From positions 1,651,201-1,715,200 of the forward strand of contig OX419342.1 in the NCBI GenBank assembly GCA_948470475.1: 64,000 nt of DNA, in the 5' to 3' direction. Shown one piece after another: positions 35,201 to 44,931 of the stretch. A program made the position numbers and the translations under genes. Source of the stretch: Galaxea fascicularis. Its lineage: Eukaryota; Cnidaria; Anthozoa; Scleractinia; Euphylliidae. Within the stretch, counting starts at the first letter, position 1. Every line of letters starts with the position of its first letter. The notes under the pieces are model-generated. The model was not told where the DNA came from and did not search any database. It saw only the letters and a list, made by a program, of their open reading frames with translations.

Positions 35201-38200
35201 TGGTGCTGATTTTAATATAAAGACCTTGGTACAGTTAATCCCCTGCTTGAACACACCTCCTGGAAACAGACACTACTCATAAGCAGACAACATCAAAACA
35301 CAGTCCGGGCTCCATTGAAACCTTACCTTTATAACTTCCTGTAAGTGGGCACCTCACATAGACATATATCTATGCTTCTCACTATACCTTAAAGGTGTTT
35401 GACTATTAATGTTGACACAAATTTTGAATAGTAAATTACAGTTGGATGGCACTTAAGTGTATTAGCAATGGTTTCATTTAATTTGACCAGGCTCAATTTC
35501 ACACAAACTTTAAAGGTCCACATTCACCCAATAGGCTTTGCAACCATTTGTTTTTGTATTGAAAAGGTTCTTTTGTTGAACCCTGCAATCTGATTTGCTA
35601 GATCTCTACCTCTCGCTTAAAATAGCAGAGTTTTCATGTACAGAAATTGTACCCGGCCACCATTCAACAATCATGAGAGTCTTTGCAGATGACTGCATTT
35701 CCACTGTGAATATCCCGACTCATTTAGGACCTGTCTATAGCTCTGATTACAATATAGAATTGAATTTGTATGCCACTCTCAGTTGCGACTATGGACTTGC
35801 CATCTGGGATCCTTTGAGTGGAGACATTGTTGACAACTTCGCAGATATGGAAGATAACTTTTTCGACACTATATTTCTTCCTGGAAATCGTGTTGGAGCA
35901 AGCTCATCAGAATGTCATCATGAGAGCATTCTGATCTATACCCTTGGAAAAGACAACTCCGTAGGTGAACTTTTCGAAATAGACGACGGTCTCCCTGTGA
36001 CTTACCCTGGACCGCTTACTTTGTCTCCACAGAAACATCTACTTGTCACAGACCCTTTACCTAAAGTGAGAGTGTTCATGAAATAGCTATGGACTGAAAT
36101 GCAGAGGAATTATTTATGACGATGACCATGTCAGAGTTGGAGTTGGAATTCAGCTGCTCGCAAGATTTCCAGGTTTCAACATCTAATGACGATTCAAGTT
36201 TACCAAGTGCTAAAGTTTGTTTTAATAGTGAAGGAGAGGTAGAGTTGAAACAGCAAGAGACTATTTCTTATTACTTGCTTGATGGAGAGGAAAAACAGAT
36301 CTCCACAGTCCGAGGATTTGTCCATGACGAGGAGCATCTCATCATTGCAAATGAAGATGAAATTGTGTTACTAGAGTCCGTGACAGAAGGAAGCAATGCT
36401 CACTTGATCGCATCAGATGTCAAACCTTCAGGGCAAATAAGGATTAACTCTGAAGGACAGTTAATGATTTGCGAAGATAAGGTCATTAAGATATTTGAGT
36501 ACAAGTGTAATCCAAGGGCCCTTCAAGATCTGTGCCGACATAACATCAGGAATACGATTTATACTGATTATTCTGATAAAGTAAACAGTTTGGCCATCCC
36601 GTGTACACTAAAATATTTCTTATTGTACAAGTAATTTTTTACGACTGGGTATGGGAATCTGCATGAATCTTGATGAATTTTAAATTATTAAACATTTTTG
36701 GCTTGAGAAGGTGTCAAGCCACAACTCCTGTAATGTACCTTGACCATGTTATCAAAGAACTTCATGTATGTTTATAGACCTCTCACCTCTTTCAGACCAA
36801 GCAGGCATTTCTTTACAATGGCATTTATCTGAGGTAAAATATCAGCTGCCAGTGAAACCTGGTGTTTCTCTTCAAGGTACCTGACAATTAAAAATAATTT
36901 TAATGATAAAAATACCATATTGCAATAATTGTTCAGTCATGCAACGTCTCCAACAGTGTTAGTAAGTAAGTATTAAGTTATTTTTTAGGATTTATTGTAA
37001 GATATTTTTAATTAACTTATTTTTAGGACTTACTGTAAGGTATTTTAACTTAGTCTAAACTTGAGTACTAGTCTAGGTAAATCAGACTTTTAACTACTTT
37101 TAACTAATTGTATTTGTAATGCACGGCTCCATGGGAGAGCACTTTTTAGTGAAATGGACTCTGTGGTTAAATAAAGTTTGATTGATTGATTGTTAAAAAT
37201 GTAACCAAAGAGGTGGTTATCCTCAGGTTGAGTCACCTTCTATGTCATAGGTGAGTGAGTAAGCCAGTCTGGGAGGGTGTTTCACTTTTGAATATTTGGT
37301 GGGGTTGTACAGACTGGTTTTTAAAACCCTTACTCTAGTTTGGACCCAAAAATACTCAATTCCAGACCTGGCATCTACCATCGCACCCTATATTCAGACT
37401 TACATTTGTCAAGCAAACTTGTTAAAGGGGGACTGTCATGGGAGTTTTGCTGTTTTCCAGCAAAAGCTACACAGAAATGCTACTTAATGACATTTACTCA
37501 TGCTGAAACATGCTTAGAAATGTAGGAGAAAGATATCAATCCATTTTTTGCAGAGAAAGTCCTCCATAGTAGCTTTTTTGGGCAAGGCTTCAAGATGAAG
37601 TGCAAGAATTGGAAAAATTTAGGTTACATTTTTCAAAATGCAATCCATTGCCATCCTCAGTGCAGTAAATTACTTAGTCCTGAGTATATAAACTGCTTCA
37701 TTATTTTTGGGTTATCCCTGATTTAACCCTTTATGTCCCAATAGTGATCACCACCCATCTTCTCCTTAACGTATCAACAGTTCATCAAGCATACAGAGCA
37801 TGAGAATACAGGAAATGATCACCAGGGAACAGTTGAGTTGTTTATACAAATTCTCCCTACATTTAACATATGAAATATATGAGACGTGTAAGGAGAATGC
37901 ATGTGTTGATATTGGGAGTTAAAGGGTTTTAAAGACATCTTATGGCATTTTACAGTAGACTGAAATAGCATGACAAAGTTCCTTTAAGCTATTTACTGAT
38001 CTTCAGAATCAAAATGGTTCCCAAATCTATCCCCTATATAACCCTCCCCTCCCCTGCTTTACTTGCATGCCCTGTGTGCTACATTTAGAATGAATTCATT
38101 TTAAAAATGGGTTGGTAGCAGCCTTATTCGCCTAACCTTGAAAATTCCTCAAAGAACATTTCATTTCCCTCTTCATAATTTCCAAAATTTGCTGAGTATT

Positions 38201-41200
38201 GTTCCTGAAAATAACACAGCTGATGTTATGTGCTCTAAACATTTTCTTGGAGGTTCAGTTTGGAAAATTAGCTGGAATTTCTACTGATCATTTATGGGGC
38301 CTTTATCGCAGAAAAGGTGACCATTACCAGCAACTACAATCAGTGTGCATTTGCATAGTGGCACTTTACCATTCACCAAGGAGAAAACTGCAGTTACCAG
38401 AAGACTTAATGGTAAATGAACATAAAGTGAATATGTGGAGCATGTATCTGGAGCATAGGGCATGCACATAACAACATAGCCGAACAATACATAACATGAA
38501 AAATATATGACCATTACATATAACGTCAACAATGGAATGGCATATAGTCCTTGACCTGCATGTGGAAACTCTACCATTATAAAAATAATGTGGAAACAAA
38601 AACTGAAGCTCACAATTAGACAGTGGCTCTTATAATGTCAATGTTTAGGAAGGTCAGGTCTGTTTTCATTACATAATGCATGTTACAGATATGTACCTGA
38701 ATACAGTGGTTTGTGAGGTGACTAGTAATATTCTTAAGGTCGGTAGCATCATATGGCTCAGATGATGTTCTTATCACTCCCTCTGAGAAAACATAAATGG
38801 TGTATTTATGATCCAATAGTGCCCAACACCTAGCAACAATAAACATAATAAACTTTGTTAAAAATGAAATTTAAGCTTGGTCAACATACTTCCTCCTTAA
38901 GAAAAAATATCAGGCTACTATGCACAGACAAATACCTCAAATCATTGAATTCTAGGTGATCAGTGCCAAAACTGAAAAGATTTTCTCACAAGGAACAATG
39001 GTGAATGGCTTCATTACAAAAGACTACCTATATCTGCAGAATATTGTTCTATTATTTTGGCAAGCTTCCCTGATCCATATAACGAAAAGCCCTGTACATG
39101 TTTCACAGTATTGACAAGTAAACAGATATTAAGCTCTTACCTGATGTCAAATTTTCTATTTTGGTCCAATAGCAGAGGATTTTCGATGTACTTCTGCACA
39201 ACAAATCCTTGAGTCTGTTCATCAACAAAAGCAAGGATTGCATCAACATCATCTGAGATAAAAATGTCTGTCCCTGTTTCAAAACAAAACAAGAAGCTAT
39301 TTATCTGATAAAAAAAGAAAAGAAAATGTTCCATGCAATGACTTGTCAATGTTTCCACAGAACACACACAAATACGAATATGCCTAAAATATTATTGCCT
39401 TACTTTATGAGATCAGAGTTATTACAATTTTTTGCAATCTATATACAAAGATGGTACTAACATAAGTTTCTTTAAGTGAGCTTCATATCTACAACAGCAG
39501 ACTTGCTGACTGAGTAACGTGCATGTTGTCATTATGAACCAGTAGCTGGCTGACTTCTGCCAGCTGTTAGACCACAGGCAGCCCAAGCTCACTACGAGTT
39601 GCAACATAAAGGTTTGTATGGGAATCCAGGTTATAGATTCAAGAAAAAAATTATTTGCAGAAATTCTCAGTAAAAAACGCCTTACCTTATTTATATGGTG
39701 TGTTCTTGCTTGCTGTGTGGTTATTTTCCCGATCCGATGCCATTTTAGCGATTCCATTTCTTTAAGAGTGGAAACTCAGAAATGAAAGAAATCACTAAAA
39801 TGGCATCGGATCGGGAAAATAACCACACAGCAAGCAAGAACACACCATATAAATAAGGTAAGGCATTTTTTATTGAGAATTTCTGCGAATATTTTTTTTC
39901 TTGAATCTATAACCTGGATTCCTATACAAACCTTTATGTTGCAACTCATGGTGAGCTTGGGCTGCCTGTGGTTAGACCACTTTGTTGCGCCAGCTACGTT
40001 TGACCCAGAATGCAGGGAATCACATCTGAGAACTTGAATGCTCATTATAATCTGTAACCACCTACCTAGACCCATTCATTCAACTACTTTAAATCCTAGT
40101 GACAACAGTGAACCTGTCTCCATAACAGCCGAGACGTACCATGAGTGACATCACCATCATGTCAAGGTGATCAAGGTTTGTTCTACAGTGGTACTGTTGT
40201 GGGATTGAGTCAATAAGCTGTTTTGCTATCTAAGAAGCATGTGCTTCATTTTTGACCTAAGTGCTTTGTTTTCGACTTAGAGTGCTTCGTTTTCGAGTTT
40301 TGGGGTGCTTCGTTTTTGAGTTTCAGGGTGCCTCATGCTTCAATCTTCGTTTTCGATACCACCTAGAATCCAGAGACAACTGGCCTCCAGCCTTAATGAC
40401 AGTCCTGTTGCATTGCTTTTGTTCTAGGCTGCGCGGCAGGTGTTCAAAGGGGAGGGGAAGGGGGGATTTTGGGCATGCAATAGTACAAAGGGCATCTGAA
40501 GTCCCCCTCTCCCTCCCCTTCAAACACCAAGCTACTTTTGTACAGTCAGAGTGTACTCACCTTTTGCCCCAGATGTGGACTTGGCTATCCATATTTTCTC
40601 CTCCAAGTTGTTGGCAAAATCCAAAAACTCATCTCTTTCATCAGTATAGTTCAAGTTAAATATCTTCTTACCCTCTGATTTAGATTTTAATTGTTTGGGC
40701 AAAATGATAAAAGAAACAGGAAGCCATTCATATGCTTCACTTACATCATCACTCTCAGCCAAAGATCGCACAAATCTGCAAACATGAGATAATGTAAATC
40801 AGGTTTAATAGTAATTTGAAAACATTCAAGAGGTTACAGATCACAGGCCCATAGGGAGGGGGCAGTAATGGATCCATGTACAACCCCCCCCCCCCAAAAG
40901 GGCTGCAGAGGTCCTCCTCCCGGGTTCACCTGTTATGGACTGATGGCTCAAATGAGAATCTAAAAATCAGACTAGCCCCTGGGGTTTGCTGATGGCAGTC
41001 CAACACATACCCTATTCAAAATCCTGGCCACAGGCCTGGATCATCACAGCTGTGTTCACAACTTCAGTGGTCAAGAGAAGGAGAAAGAAAACCTGAAAAA
41101 TTCAGGCTTAATATAAACCGCTGGCTTCAACGATACTGGTGCAGTGGTCTACTAACTGAGCCAAGTCCAACTGGGAAATAGTCATTTTGTAAGTGCGTCA

Positions 41201-42224
41201 TAAAACCACAAATAATGAATAATCATATAAAATTTCAGGAAACAAAATTCACTGTTCCCCAAGGGACCAGTCATTAAGTGATTTGTTATATAGCAACATA
41301 AATAGATCAAACTGGTGGAAAACAAAAGCAAATTTTGAAAAATGCGCTGAGATTCCAGCAACATCAGGCCACCTACAACTGCACGTTCTGATCATGTGCA
41401 ACAGCGGTCAACATTTCGCTAGTAACAGTGAACTGTTTCCTGTCTGATGTCATAGTTTTTGCAATGTTGCCCACTCATGGCATTTGGCAGTGAACAGTTT
41501 CATTGTTAGATGTCATGTGACTAGCCAACGAATGGGTGCACTGTAACAGGAAAAATGCCGGCTATATAATAATATTGAACTAGTTGTGCAATGTTTTCGC
41601 ATGGTATACCATGGCATATCACAAGAAAGCTTTGCATAACACTAAACAATCAATCTGATGCATGATGGGAAAGTTCAGTGGAATACCAACAACTATACAA
41701 TAGCCTTGCTTCATTCTGATTGGTTGTATTTGCTTTGATATGGTACAAAAGATGTTATACACCATGAGAGCAGTGAACCAGTAGAACTTCATCCTAAATA
41801 CTTACTTTACTAAAGGAACCTTTTTGCAAAGAAGCCTCTCGGAGCCTCTGTAGTAATTCACAGCTTGACATAAGCCTGAAATATGACCTTGACAACAGAG
41901 TCCCTGGTCAGTTTGAAGACCTTACTATGTAGTTAAAATGGGATAAAAAAGTAGAGGAAGGGGAGGAGGTGTTAAGGGACCCATGTTCATCAAGGATCAA
42001 GGCGAACATGTATGCCAACTCTCTTAGATAATCTGGGAGTCTCCTGGGTGGATTTGGAACAAATCTCCCATATGGGTAACCAGATCTCCAGGATAAAGGT
42101 AACTTTGGGTCACTGTTGCCACATAAGCACCTGTCTCCACCTCAGGCCCAGTTTTTTGGTGACAGGGTGGCCAGAGGGATGAGAGGGGGGATGGATGGAT
42201 AGACAGACAGACAGACAGACAGAC

Positions 42225-42269
<45 letters not shown>

Positions 42270-43317
42270 CTTAGATACTTTTATTTAAACATGGTATTCT
42301 ATCAAATTAAAATATACACTTGATATTAAAATTTGTTTTACATAAAATCCGTACAAGTAAATCTTACCTAGATATACTATTTTCATTAAAAATGATTTAC
42401 ATTGCAATTTTTACTGAATAACTAATTGCCCGAACTTTTACTGGTGCCAATAGTGTAATCATCAAGTTAATGCACAAAGTTCTTCAGGGATGTTTCATCC
42501 TTTAAACTACTGGGTAACTCGTTCCACAGCTTGGCTCCAGTAAATGCAAAACTATTTTTTAAATAATTTGTGGATTTTTTGGAAGCTCGAGATTTTTCTT
42601 GGATGATCAGAGTGCATAGTCGTGGAACGAGGTACTATATGAAAACATTTCAGATAAGTACCGAAGTGCTAGACCACTGAGTATTTTAAACATCCAAATA
42701 GCCTTTTGGCGCTTTCTCATCGCTTCAAGGTTTAGCCACCCAAGTTCTGTAAGATCACACAATCTTGTTAAGAAGGAGGCTCCAGTTATAATAGGCGCTA
42801 CTCTGTTTTGTAGTTTTTGCAAATTGGCCAGGGTGGAGGGAGGGCAGGATGAAGGGAGAGCAGGTAAATAATGCATGCACGTCTGCCACAAAAGGGAAAT
42901 ACCTCCAGAGGTTAGCATCTCTGCAAAGGGCGGTGACCAGAAAACTCCTTGCCTGTGACAACAACTAAAAACCACACCCCCACCCCCACCCCCTCCCCCT
43001 CCCTATTCCCCCACCATTTGTTGTAATCTAAATGAAATACTTCCGGTGCGAATTAAGACTTAATTACCAACATAAATAATAAAAATAACACATTTTCAAC
43101 TTAATCTTCCACAAGATTCCATCAGTGATCTCCATCATTTACCTATTCTTGTGTAGTCAAGAACCTTTGTTTGCCTCTCTCCAAACATCAGATTGAAGCG
43201 CTCATAGCCTTTTCGCGCTAGCTTCCATTTCCTCTTTCCAATAGTTCCTTGTACCAACTGTTCTGCAACATAATTGTAGACCGAACTATTTTCATCTCGA
43301 TTGACAAGTGTATACAT
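32241..43317 (-). CDS. TTL: Tubulin-tyrosine ligase, nine exons, complete
   Basis: TTL re-adds the C-terminal tyrosine to alpha-tubulin through an ATP-grasp fold. Minus-strand exons: 43317-43143, 41875-41806, 40775-40561, 39273-39141, 38829-38697, 38204-38137, 36880-36787, 32761-32643, 32373-32241; phases join to 379 residues (human 377). Motifs in order: [52 protein letters not shown] (ATP-grasp loop), [76 protein letters not shown]. The open frame runs upstream to a TTG at 43341, but the first ATG (43317) aligns with the human start. Intron 7 (32762-36786) hosts the antisense SOCS-box cluster; intron 3 holds a long palindrome; intron 1 holds a LINE relic. Confidence 0.97.
33194..34264 (+). 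CDS. Propeller-like SOCS-box protein, copy 1 (intact, single exon)
   Basis: Uncharacterised 356-residue protein. The C-terminal 40 residues form a SOCS box: BC box [11 protein letters not shown] fits LxxxCxxxI for Elongin C, and [14 protein letters not shown] is in the place of the cullin box, with LAIP where LPxP is usual. The N-terminal 300 residues have repeating beta-strand phrases ([29 protein letters not shown], [15 protein letters not shown]) resembling a WD40/YVTN-type propeller, so a WSB-like substrate receptor for a cullin ligase is a reasonable inference. The start could be 33194 or the downstream in-frame ATG at 33278, where similarity to copy 2 begins. The gene lies wholly inside TTL intron 7, antisense to TTL, and has no intron. 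Confidence 0.75.
   Translation: MKTPKNLNVALHDVLSFTRIGKSDEYSIMRVFADNCISTVNVPTQLGNVYSFDYNIVLNLYATVSTDDGLTVWDPLSGEVVSTFEEVGENFRDTLFLPGNRVGLSSSECHHGGCILIYTLGKDNSVAETFEVDDLPMTYPGAIALSPQKNLLVTEPFSPGWGVHEIAIDWNDLKVLKCREVFPGDEDDETGIDMISCSQDFQVSVSNYEESSLSSAKVCFNSEGEVELKHQETISYYLLDGEEKQISAVRGFVHDEEHLIIANEDEIVLLESVTEGSNAHLIASDVKPSGQIRINSEGQLMICEDKVIKIFEYKCNPRALQDLCRHNIRNTIYTDYSDKVNSLAIPCTLKDFLLYK
34436..34621 (+). pseudogene. Decayed 3' fragment of a SOCS-box gene, copy 3
   Basis: TTGATTTGCGAAGATAAC, GTGAATCCAAGGATCCTTAA, GTAACATCAGGAATAC and the final CTAAAACATGACTTTTTGGTA follow, in order, the last 180 nt of copy 1, with an in-frame stop (TAG in ATACTAGTG) and indels. Similarity continues into the 3' flank (AGGTTTGGGAAC, CTCAAAAGTGT, TTTCTGAACTAC), so flanking DNA was duplicated too. 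Confidence 0.8.
34622..35594. other. Spacer between SOCS-box copies inside TTL intron 7
   Basis: AT-rich sequence. The first 150 nt resemble the 3' flank of copy 1. No other feature recognised. Confidence 0.4.
35660..36634 (+). pseudogene. SOCS-box gene copy 2, frame-broken in the middle
   Basis: From ATGAGAGTCTTTGCAGAT (about 35672) it follows copy 1 to GTGTTCATGAAA, where a frameshift brings a TAG (36084-36086); copy 1 reads through here as VHEIAIDW. A second open frame from 36116 to 36634 restores the C-terminal half, including the whole SOCS box with one change (LKYFLLY for LKDFLLY). I tested an intron 36068-36152 and it does not restore the frame. It could be a pseudogene, or yield two short proteins. 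The 5' halves differ at many sites, whereas the last 440 nt differ from copy 1 at only five. Confidence 0.75.
37118..37193 (+). mobile_element. LINE-like 3' end with (TTGA)n tail in TTL intron 6
   Basis: GGGAGAGCACTTTTTAGTG...GGTTAAATAAAGTTTGATTGATTGATTG has the look of a CR1/L2-type retroelement terminus ending in a short tandem tail. Confidence 0.5.
39571..39972. repeat. Long near-perfect palindrome in TTL intron 3
   Basis: Arms of about 190 nt (39571-39762 and 39783-39972) are reverse complements with few mismatches around a 20-nt centre (AAGAGTGGAAACTC). Landmarks: ACCACAGGCAGCCCAAGCTC against GAGCTTGGGCTGCCTGTGGT; CCGATCCGATGCCATTTTAG against CTAAAATGGCATCGGATCGG. Transcripts of TTL would form a strong hairpin here. 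Confidence 0.9.
40238..40345 (+). repeat. Degenerate minisatellite GTGCTTCGTTTTCGA
   Basis: About five imperfect copies of a roughly 22-nt unit (AGTGCTTTGTTTTCGACTT, AGTGCTTCGTTTTCGAGTTT, GGTGCTTCGTTTTTGAGTTT) in TTL intron 3. Confidence 0.6.
41083..41172 (-). repeat. Degenerate dispersed copy of the 5' array tRNA-like repeat
   Basis: CCTGAAAAATTCAGGCTT followed by GGCTTCAACGATACTGGTGCAGTGGTCTACTAACTGAGCC is a shortened, mutated minus-strand version of the 231-302 copy with its terminator flank. The B box is lost. It lies in TTL intron 2, about 40 kb from the array. Confidence 0.7.
42191..42267 (+). repeat. (GACA)n(GATA)n microsatellite at the 3' end of a LINE relic
   Basis: A run of GACA units passes into about twelve GATA units. 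It directly abuts the 3' end of the minus-strand LINE relic. Confidence 0.9.
42268..42975 (-). pseudogene. LINE retrotransposon relic, reverse-transcriptase C-terminal region
   Basis: The minus strand reads [21 protein letters not shown]...[22 protein letters not shown], the standard C-terminal thumb/connector region of jockey/CR1-type LINE polymerases, then breaks at 42607. After a frame change it ends [16 protein letters not shown]...LKNFVH with a stop at 42467-42469. It sits in TTL intron 1 in the sense orientation of TTL. Confidence 0.8.
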
Positions 43318-44931
43318 CGCTAGGCCAGGCAGATCTAGCAAGCAAAACTAAATATGTGTTGCCCGCCATTTTCAAACAAGAACGCCATTTTAAGTATCCA
43401 TGAAAACACCGCTGGACAAATCTACTGGTGTAGCCGATCACTGTTTCCACGTGGTAATTTGGCGACAGCAAAACTCCCCCCCCCCCCTCCCCTCGCTAGC
43501 TCTCGCATCCCTGCTGCGCCCGATAGCTGGCCGGGAGGCCGTCCATTTTTAGGTCAACATAAGTTGCAAGCTAAAAAAAAAAAAAAACAGTTACTCAAAC
43601 TTAACAGCTTTTTAAACATCAGTTATGCCACGAGAATTAGTGTGTCACCAGATTTTTTTTGAGGAAGTTTATTCCATTCTATGCTACCCTGCGCCGTCTA
43701 TATTTTGGTGCACAAGAGTGTTTCCCCAGATGTAACATGGTATGTCCATTCAGAAGAAGAACGTGCAAGAGTCAGCGATTCTCGAGATCTAGGTTTCCTC
43801 GCGCCTTATGTTCCCGCAATTAGACCTTCCAACTTTACACCAAGCCTAGATTTCTAAAGTATTAAAGCTAAGTGAGTTTGCAAAATATGGGGAATTTCAA
43901 ATGTCTGACTCAGTCGAGCCGAGTATTTTCTCCGTCAGACTCTGTAGAAACTCTCCGGCAGAACTTCGGCGATAAGTTAACCAATCAGCGCTCTCCCGAA
44001 CGCTCCGCCGGACGAGGGACTTAGTGGACGCGCCTCTCACTCAAAAACGACAAAACTGCAAAAGTGTTTTTGACTTTTTATGTTTTGTTTTATGAGCAAA
44101 AATCTTGGTCAAAGTTGTATTTGGTATCATTATCACCATTTATACAAGTTAAGAGAGATGAGAATTTGTTTTGACGTCACTAATTGAATTAGTTCTTAAT
44201 AAGGCCTGCGTCATAACTATCTTGCTTTCAATTGAAGTCGACTCTTTTCTAGAGGTAAGACATGCATTTTATCTTTTCTTTTCTTGGTAAAGTTACACCT
44301 TAAACTCACTGCTAGTATTGATAAGAAGCTTAAAAATTGCTTACTTTTAGGTGAGAAATTGTGTCTTTGAGTTTGCCTTGACCGAGTTACTTTTGCTGTA
44401 TCAAAGCGATCATAACGTGTTCGTCCATTTTGCGAAGGAATTATCTGATCCATTTACCAATGCACGCTTGAAAATTTTTGACAAAGATTACCTTGCAATG
44501 ATAAGATGTCATGAAAAGAAAAAATCATTATGAGAACTGTATTCTACTTTTCTTGGTGCAAAATAACGAATTGAGGAGGAGCAACAAGTCTTTTTTAACG
44601 CGTTCAGCCATGTGCATGCCAGTGAAGGAAGACACATTTTGATAAAGATCAGTGTGGAACAGAATCAAAGTGAGAAGGAAGCAGAAAAACAGTTCCATTG
44701 AAAGTTTATTCTACTTTTATTTGCAGAAAACAATTTCTGAGCCTGAGAAAAATAAACCATCAGTCTCTCTGATCAGTTTAACCCCATCTATTGTTGTTGA
44801 CTTCAAGATAAATTTGTTTACAACTTTACTTTAGTTATGAGTTTGAGTTTGTTTTTGTACCTATACTATTCTTAATGGTCTAAGGAAAGACTTTTTGTTT
44901 TTATCAGAGTGATTCAGTTTCATTCAAGAAC
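43318..44931. other. Divergent promoter region between TTL and cofilin
   Basis: TTL (minus) and cofilin (plus) start 1.6 kb apart, head to head. Includes a C-run at about 43477-43490, an A-run at about 43573 and GC-richer sequence to 44050, likely the promoters and cofilin 5' UTR. No other gene recognised; the short open frame at 44351-44533 matches nothing I know. Confidence 0.4.

Noticed and set aside
36068..36152. Intron that would repair SOCS-box copy 2
   Set aside because: GTGAGA donor and TTCAG acceptor exist, but joining them gives the wrong frame and an early stop.
43318..43341. TTL start upstream of 43317
   Set aside because: The open frame there begins at TTG; the first ATG matches the known TTL N-terminus.
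44351..44533. 60-residue open frame upstream of cofilin
   Set aside because: No motif recognised; more likely 5' UTR or spacer.
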